Assembly (NCBI GenBank): GCA_020086605.1
Contig: JACBWW010000089.1
Location: 750,920 to 814,919 of the forward strand
DNA: 64,000 nt
Direction: 5' to 3'
Source: Lanius collurio
Taxonomy: Eukaryota; Chordata; Aves; Passeriformes; Laniidae
Shown here piece by piece: positions 61,861 through 64,000 of this stretch. The notes beneath the pieces were generated by a model. The model was not told where the DNA came from, did not search any database, and saw nothing but the letters and a program-made list of their open reading frames with translations. Position numbers and translations under genes: made by a program. Numbering within the stretch: the stretch's first letter is position 1; every line of letters starts with the position of its first letter.

Positions 61861-64000
61861 GGCTGCAATTCCCTTTGACACAGGAGAGGTCTCCAGGCAG
61901 GGAAGGAGTTCTCACTTCCAGGGCTATCCTGCCAAAACCACCTATTTAGCTTTGTGCAATGTTCCTCAACACTGCCAAGGCCGGTATTTCTGAGAACAGC
62001 GCTTTGGGGTTTAAAGGACAAGAAAATCCAACCAAAAAAAAAAGAAAGCCCTGAATTAATGAAATTAAGGGAAATGTGGTGAGAGTTTATATTCCAACTT
62101 TCCACATCACAGAAAACGTTTCAAAACCAACACGGATGTTTTTCTGCTGTCAAACTCTTCCTACCCTGGCTCTGCAAAATGCCAAGCAGTTGGGATGGTG
62201 TTGGTGCGTGTTTTCCTTTTCCTTTTTCAAAAGGGCAGGAGTCAAACCGAGCCCAGGCCTGGTGTGCCAGGGCAAATGAGCTGCCAGCATGCCAAGGATG
62301 CAGAGCCCTGGCTCCTCCTCCTCTCTGCACCAAGATGAGCAGCAGCTCTTCATCATCCACCTCTGCCAAGCAGGAGGGATCAACAAGTGAGGACTCAAAT
62401 GCACCTTCCTTCAATTCCATGTTTTCATGTATGGATTAAGAAATGTAGTTTGAGGATGTATATTCCATGAGGGGGCAGGATTTTTAACAACACTTCAAGT
62501 ATTCATTTTTACAGTGGCCACACATCCAATCTCACTGCAAGACTTCCAGGAGCAAAGAGCCGGCCCAAACCACCCATTTTGCATTGATTTGACCCAAAAT
62601 GGAGCAAACCAGAGGAAGGAATGCAGTCCCAATTTTTACAGTAGCATCCAAGTGCCACTGAAGCTCCTTCTGGGATCTCCCTCTACCAGCTGCTGGGATC
62701 TTTCCAGATGTGAGGAGGGCAGGGAAGGGAAGTGGGAGGAGGATGCTGTGTCACTGAGAACGTCTTAGAACAAATTAAGTTTCCAAAGGCATTTAATAGC
62801 ATTTAATCTTGCCATCTCCTTAGTCTTTGGGCATAATATTTTGGGGAACACCAGCTTTTCAAACCTTCCTGCCCTCCAGAAGAACACAGGACAATGTGTA
62901 TGTGCAATAATGCATTGAAAGTCCAAATATTCCAAAGAAAGGTGTGTTGGATGAAGGGCCGGTGACGTGCTGTGTTGGGAGCTGTGCACGAGTGCTCCCC
63001 TCTACAGCTGCCAGCAGGAGAAGCACAGCACATACACTTGGAAAATCCATAGGGGCATTGCTTGCCTGAGCAAATGGCAAACCAGACTTTGTTATCCAAT
63101 TCATTTCATGTGACTACGCAAGGCTTCGTTAGAGCTCATTAACTTCCCTCTCCTCTGATTTCCTGAAGCGCTGGTTTCCAGTACACAGGTGTTGTACATC
63201 TCGCTTCTTTTAACACCTTTTCTGTTTCCTTGCCACCACACAGCCTGACAAACCCTCCCTGATTGTTCCCTACTCTGATGATACTCAGTCCCTCTCCACC
63301 ATGGTGTAGTTAAAGAAAAGGTTTACAACCCCCCTTGTAGAAATTTGCAGCCTTTACAACAGTAAAATTCAGACCAGCATTTCTTTGTTCAAGCTTTGAA
63401 GAATCACTACAGTGTGTTTAAGCCTTTTAGTAAACCTTCTGTAATTAAATATATAGTGAATTAACTAAAATCACAACCTGATGCTGCTATCAAAGTAGCT
63501 GTGATAGGACACAGAAAGAGGTGGGAAATTCTGTAGACAGATGTAGGAGTATCTTTAACCAACATGACTGGAATAGCTGGAAAACTCAAGCAAGGTTTGA
63601 ATACACATCTTCTGCCAGGCTGAGACAACTGCAAAGCTCAAGTACAAATTCAGAGTACTTTTTCTCCATGTAGCAAGAGATTCATTGGTTGAACTTAATG
63701 GGAGAAAAGGATCCTTAACCAGAAGAGCCCAGGGATGTGAAAAGGCAGAGGAAAAACAAGCACTCGCTGTGCTGAGCAGCAATACATAATTTATAACCCA
63801 AATAAAACCACATTTCCATCTATTATTTGGAAGCAATTGGTGACCTAAAACACAGCAGCACAGCAGAATGAAGAGTGGGCTGTTTCTAACTACACTTGGT
63901 TTGTAAAAATGAACGGAGAACCAGCATTTATTTGCAAGGAAAGGAGCTGTTGGCACTCTGGCACTTGCTCCAGGAGCAAGGCTGGAATGCTGGAACATCC

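Larger units (their letters stand above)
50774..64000 (-). other. MYO9A intron, partial (upstream, over 13 kb)
   Basis: This is the intron upstream of the switch-I exon; its other end lies beyond the window. CR1 copies occur at 54372-54760, 55783-56235, 57200-57490 and 58925-59597. The 3.6 kb from 50774 to 54371 and the 4.4 kb from 59600 to 64000 hold no repeat I recognise. The latter has a GATA-motif cluster (61386-61598) and a CpG-dense patch (61811-61860). I searched for the expected P-loop exon (GESGSGKT) and did not find it. SENP8, the mammalian neighbour on this side, is also not seen. Confidence 0.75.

Overview
The window looks like avian nuclear DNA. It carries many truncated, strongly 3'-biased CR1 LINE copies of the bird type. 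Its only confidently recognised gene is a vertebrate unconventional myosin split into small exons by long introns. I cannot name the species. I see no operons, no bacterial features, no CRISPR array, and no rRNA or tRNA gene I can support.

Eight exons on the minus strand, running from 50773 down to 6286, encode a continuous 249-codon piece (747 nt) of the MYO9A motor domain. All eight have AG/GT splice borders, and their phases join without a gap. The piece starts at the AFGNAK/switch-I segment. It then covers the upper 50-kDa subdomain, the HLGNI helix and the cardiomyopathy-loop/TEDS region, and ends just before the switch-II/relay exon. The P-loop exon and everything upstream lie beyond 64000. 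Switch II, the neck, the C1 domain and the RhoGAP domain lie before position 1. The complete introns are about 4.2, 1.7, 2.6, 3.8, 2.0, 7.2 and 22.2 kb, and the two outer introns are cut by the window edges.

The rest is intron. About two dozen CR1 fragments, in both orientations and from at least four 3'-end types, cover roughly 12 percent of the window by my own boundaries. One copy is split by another. Positions 1-7600 contain no CR1 that I can see. Other structures are a 66-bp minisatellite (2677-2837), a complex duplication with a direct repeat and a near-identical inverted copy (22515-23885), a 21-base A-run (33750-33770), short two-copy tandem repeats, and several stretches that look like conserved non-coding or regulatory DNA: a GATA-motif cluster near 61.4-61.6 kb, a CpG-dense patch at 61.8 kb, and homeodomain/octamer-rich stretches near 37.6-37.8 and 40.2-40.5 kb.

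I found no new multi-gene system. The most unusual local structure is the duplication at 22.5-23.9 kb. Many of the long open frames are antisense or out-of-frame readings of CR1 3' ends.
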